This document shows positions 6,017 through 7,898 of a stretch of 7,898 nucleotides of DNA, one piece after another (the stretch's first letter is position 1; each line of letters begins with the position of its first letter). The notes beneath the pieces are model-generated. The model saw only the letters and a list, made by a program, of their open reading frames with translations. It was not told the DNA's origin and did not search any database. This stretch comes from DATKZH01 sp964475955. Lineage in GTDB: Bacteria > Planctomycetota > Planctomycetia > Pirellulales > Thermoguttaceae. The DNA lies in NCBI GenBank assembly GCA_964475955.1, contig CAYYZY010000283.1:1-7898 (forward strand), written 5' to 3'. The translations under genes were made by a program, and so were the position numbers.

Positions 6017-7759
6017 ATGGGCGTCCCCCTCGACAAGTTTGTCCGGTCCCTCTCCGACAGCGGCCTGATGACCGCCGACGAGGTCGACGCGTTCCTCCGC
6101 GGGCTGCCCCCCGATCGACGCCCCAACGACGCCCGGGGGCTCGCCCGAGAGATGCTCCGCTACAAGAAGCTCACGCGCTACCAGGTCCAGGCCCTCTACG
6201 ACGGGAAAGCGCGGGGCCTGGTGTTGGGCAACTACGTGGTGCTCGACAAGATCGGCGAAGGGGGAATGGGGCAAGTGTTTCGGGCGCGGCACCGGCGCAT
6301 GGAACGAGTCGTCGCGCTGAAGGTCCTGCCCGCCGAAGCCGTCGACTCTCCCGAGGCGGTCGCCCGGTTCCGGCGCGAGGTGAAGGTGGCGGCCCGGCTC
6401 TCCCACCCGAATATCGTGACCGCCTACGACGCCGACGAGTCGGACGGGGTCCACTTCCTCGTCATGGAGTACGTCGAGGGAGCGGATCTCGCCTCGCTGG
6501 TCGCCGAGCGGGGGACGCTTGCCGTGGATCGGGCGATCGACTGCGTGCGCCAGGCCGCCAAGGGGCTCAAGTACGCCCATGCCCTGAACGTGGTCCACCG
6601 CGACATCAAGCCCTCGAACCTGCTCCTGGACAAGACGGGCACCGTCAAGGTGCTCGACCTGGGCATCGCCCGGCTTCGCGACGAGCCGGGCACGGCCGAC
6701 GCCACCGCCGACGTGTCGCTCACCCGAACCGGCGCCGTCATGGGAACGGTCGACTTCATGTCGCCCGAGCAGGGCCTGAGCACCAAGAACGCCGACGCCC
6801 GAAGCGACGTCTACAGCCTCGGCTGCACGCTCTTCTGGCTCCTGGTGGGCGAGCCGATGTACGCGGGCGACACGCTGGTGGCCAAGGTGCTCGCTCACCG
6901 CGAGCAGCCGGTCCCCTCGCTCCGCCACCTGCGCGGCGACGTGCCGCCTTCGCTCGACGCCGTGTTTCAGCGGATGGCGGCCAAGCGGCCGATCGACCGG
7001 CAGCAGTCGATGACCGAGGTGCTCGCCGACTTGAGCACGTGCGGCGCCCCCCGGCGCGGGGCCGGGGCCCAGGGCCCCTCCGCGCCCCGCCCTCCCGCCG
7101 AAACCTCGGGGCAGCCCGGCACGACGGTCGCCGCCCCCGCGGTCCCTTCACCCTCGAAGGGCCCGCCGCCCGGCGAGCGACGCCAGCAGGCGCTTGCCAA
7201 GGCGAAGCGCGTGCAGCGGGTGCAAACGGAGAAGAGCGGGCAGCGCCAGGCGTGGGACGACGCGATCCAGAACGCCGACCGCGATTACCGCCGCCGCCAC
7301 GGGATCGGCCTGCTCAACCGGCTGCGCAAGAACCTGGGGAAAATCGTCACCGCGATCATGGCGGTCGTCGTCCTGGGAGCGCTTCTGGGCGGGGCCCTCT
7401 ATGGGTACTCCTTCTGGTCGCGCAACACCCGGTGGATCGACCAGTCGAAGGAGCAGGTCCTCGCGGCGGTCAACCGAGAACTGGTGCCCCGTGGGCTCAC
7501 GCCGATCGAGTCGGTCGAGTTCTCCGAGGCGTCGCCGCTTTGGGGCGTGCCGGAGAAGCTGGCGTTCGAGCAGCCGGTCTACGTGACGTCGCACGTGGGG
7601 CAGCAGCCGGTGGGCTCCGTGGTGGGGCAGTTCCATCGCACCAGCGGCATGCTGGAGCTGACCATCGACCTGACGTCGGGCCGCGACGCGCGCGGCATCC
7701 TGATCCAGCTTGCGGCGGTCCCCCGGAAGACGGCCGCGCCGGACGGCGACGCCGAATAG
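6017..7759 (+). CDS. Transmembrane serine/threonine protein kinase (Hanks type, planctomycete form)
   Basis: A 580-residue membrane-bound kinase that phosphorylates Ser/Thr on unknown targets. Residues ~3-72 form the N-terminal module seen in planctomycete kinases (SDSGLMTADEVDAFL, then KKLTRYQVQALYDGKARGLVLGNY). The kinase domain follows: glycine loop GEGGMGQV (80-87), ATP lysine in VALK (K102), alpha-C glutamate (probably E121), catalytic HRDIKPSN (194-201, D196), DLG in place of DFG (214-216), SPE (249-251) and DVYSLG (263-268). All catalytic residues are present. A Pro/Ala-rich linker (~345-387) and a basic helical stretch (~388-442) lead to one membrane segment (IVTAIMAVVVLGALLGGALYG, ~443-463) and a ~115-residue outer domain that I do not recognise. 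The ATG at 6017 is chosen because GGAAG lies 8 nt upstream and because the longer frame from TTG 5843 would run through the promoter. The C-terminal domain has no PASTA, WD40 or TPR pattern. Confidence 0.93.
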   Translation: MGVPLDKFVRSLSDSGLMTADEVDAFLRGLPPDRRPNDARGLAREMLRYKKLTRYQVQALYDGKARGLVLGNYVVLDKIGEGGMGQVFRARHRRMERVVALKVLPAEAVDSPEAVARFRREVKVAARLSHPNIVTAYDADESDGVHFLVMEYVEGADLASLVAERGTLAVDRAIDCVRQAAKGLKYAHALNVVHRDIKPSNLLLDKTGTVKVLDLGIARLRDEPGTADATADVSLTRTGAVMGTVDFMSPEQGLSTKNADARSDVYSLGCTLFWLLVGEPMYAGDTLVAKVLAHREQPVPSLRHLRGDVPPSLDAVFQRMAAKRPIDRQQSMTEVLADLSTCGAPRRGAGAQGPSAPRPPAETSGQPGTTVAAPAVPSPSKGPPPGERRQQALAKAKRVQRVQTEKSGQRQAWDDAIQNADRDYRRRHGIGLLNRLRKNLGKIVTAIMAVVVLGALLGGALYGYSFWSRNTRWIDQSKEQVLAAVNRELVPRGLTPIESVEFSEASPLWGVPEKLAFEQPVYVTSHVGQQPVGSVVGQFHRTSGMLELTIDLTSGRDARGILIQLAAVPRKTAAPDGDAE

Positions 7760-7898
7760 CCGACGGCCCCTCTGCGCGAGCACGCCCGAAAACCGCGCCG
7801 CACGCTTGCCGGGGGCGCTTGGCGACATTACGCTTAGTACGATAGCGCAGGTTCGACTCGGATGCGGGATTGGGCAGCCTGGAGCGGTGTCCAGATTT
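7760..7898. other. Downstream region of the kinase gene, no gene recognised
   Basis: The 139 bases after the kinase stop hold no supportable coding region. A short hairpin, CTGGA (7879-7883) with TCCAG (7890-7894), is followed by ATTT at the window edge. It might be part of a terminator that continues beyond the window. TTGGCG (7819-7824) and TACGAT (7838-7843) look like promoter boxes, but the 13-nt spacing is too short. Confidence 0.4.

Noticed and set aside
7819..7843. TTGGCG and TACGAT as a promoter after the kinase gene
   Set aside because: The spacing is 13 nt, well short of the 16-18 nt needed, and no gene start is visible before the window ends.
7849..7862. GGTTCGACTC resembling a tRNA T-loop
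   Set aside because: The flanking bases do not form the 5-bp T-stem, and no acceptor, D or anticodon arms can be placed.
1..7898. CRISPR array, insertion sequence or integron site
   Set aside because: No regularly spaced direct repeats, transposase-like reading frame or terminal inverted repeats with target duplications were seen.

Overview
The window is high-GC bacterial DNA that most resembles a planctomycete (Planctomycetota), probably a Pirellula/Isosphaera-type relative. This is inferred from four things. The Ser/Thr kinase has the N-terminal 'SGL...LTxYQ...GLVLGNY' module common in planctomycete kinases. There is a DegT-type aminotransferase and an acid-sugar dehydratase of the enolase superfamily. 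A large DUF4062-NACHT protein is present. The small gene at the left edge resembles antitoxin-like proteins abundant in that phylum. No sequence search was possible.

Layout. At the left edge (15-293, +) lies a small antitoxin-like gene with no partner in view. It meets tail to tail a STAND NTPase gene (309-2843, -) with an N-terminal DUF4062-like domain, a NACHT-type ATPase, a winged-helix region and a helical/TPR-like C-terminus. Upstream of it on the same strand are a DegT/DnrJ/EryC1/StrS aminotransferase whose catalytic middle is missing (2986-3738, -) and an exported or membrane-anchored Ala/Lys/Glu coiled-coil protein built from 21-residue repeats (3832-4578, -). A 355-bp divergent intergenic region with G/C hairpins follows. 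To its right is an enolase-superfamily gene broken by one small frameshift and one internal deletion (4934-5846, +). A transmembrane Ser/Thr protein kinase comes next (6017-7759, +), preceded by a near-consensus sigma-70-type promoter (TTGACG-17-TACAAT). The last 139 bases hold no gene I can recognise.

How the genes fit together. The three minus-strand genes could be co-transcribed (gaps of 93 and 142 bp), though a terminator-like structure sits before the STAND gene. I see no single pathway. The STAND ATPase and the kinase are signalling proteins, and the STAND protein is a plausible defence or cell-death NTPase. The coiled-coil protein is probably envelope-associated. The aminotransferase and dehydratase are sugar-metabolism enzymes, and both appear non-functional as written.

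Most notable points: two neighbouring metabolic genes that each lost an internal core segment while the flanking coding sequence stays well conserved, so the losses are either very recent or assembly errors; a strict 21-residue periodicity in the coiled-coil protein; and the DUF4062-NACHT protein with an uncharacterised N-terminal domain. I did not find CRISPR arrays, insertion sequences, tRNA or rRNA genes.
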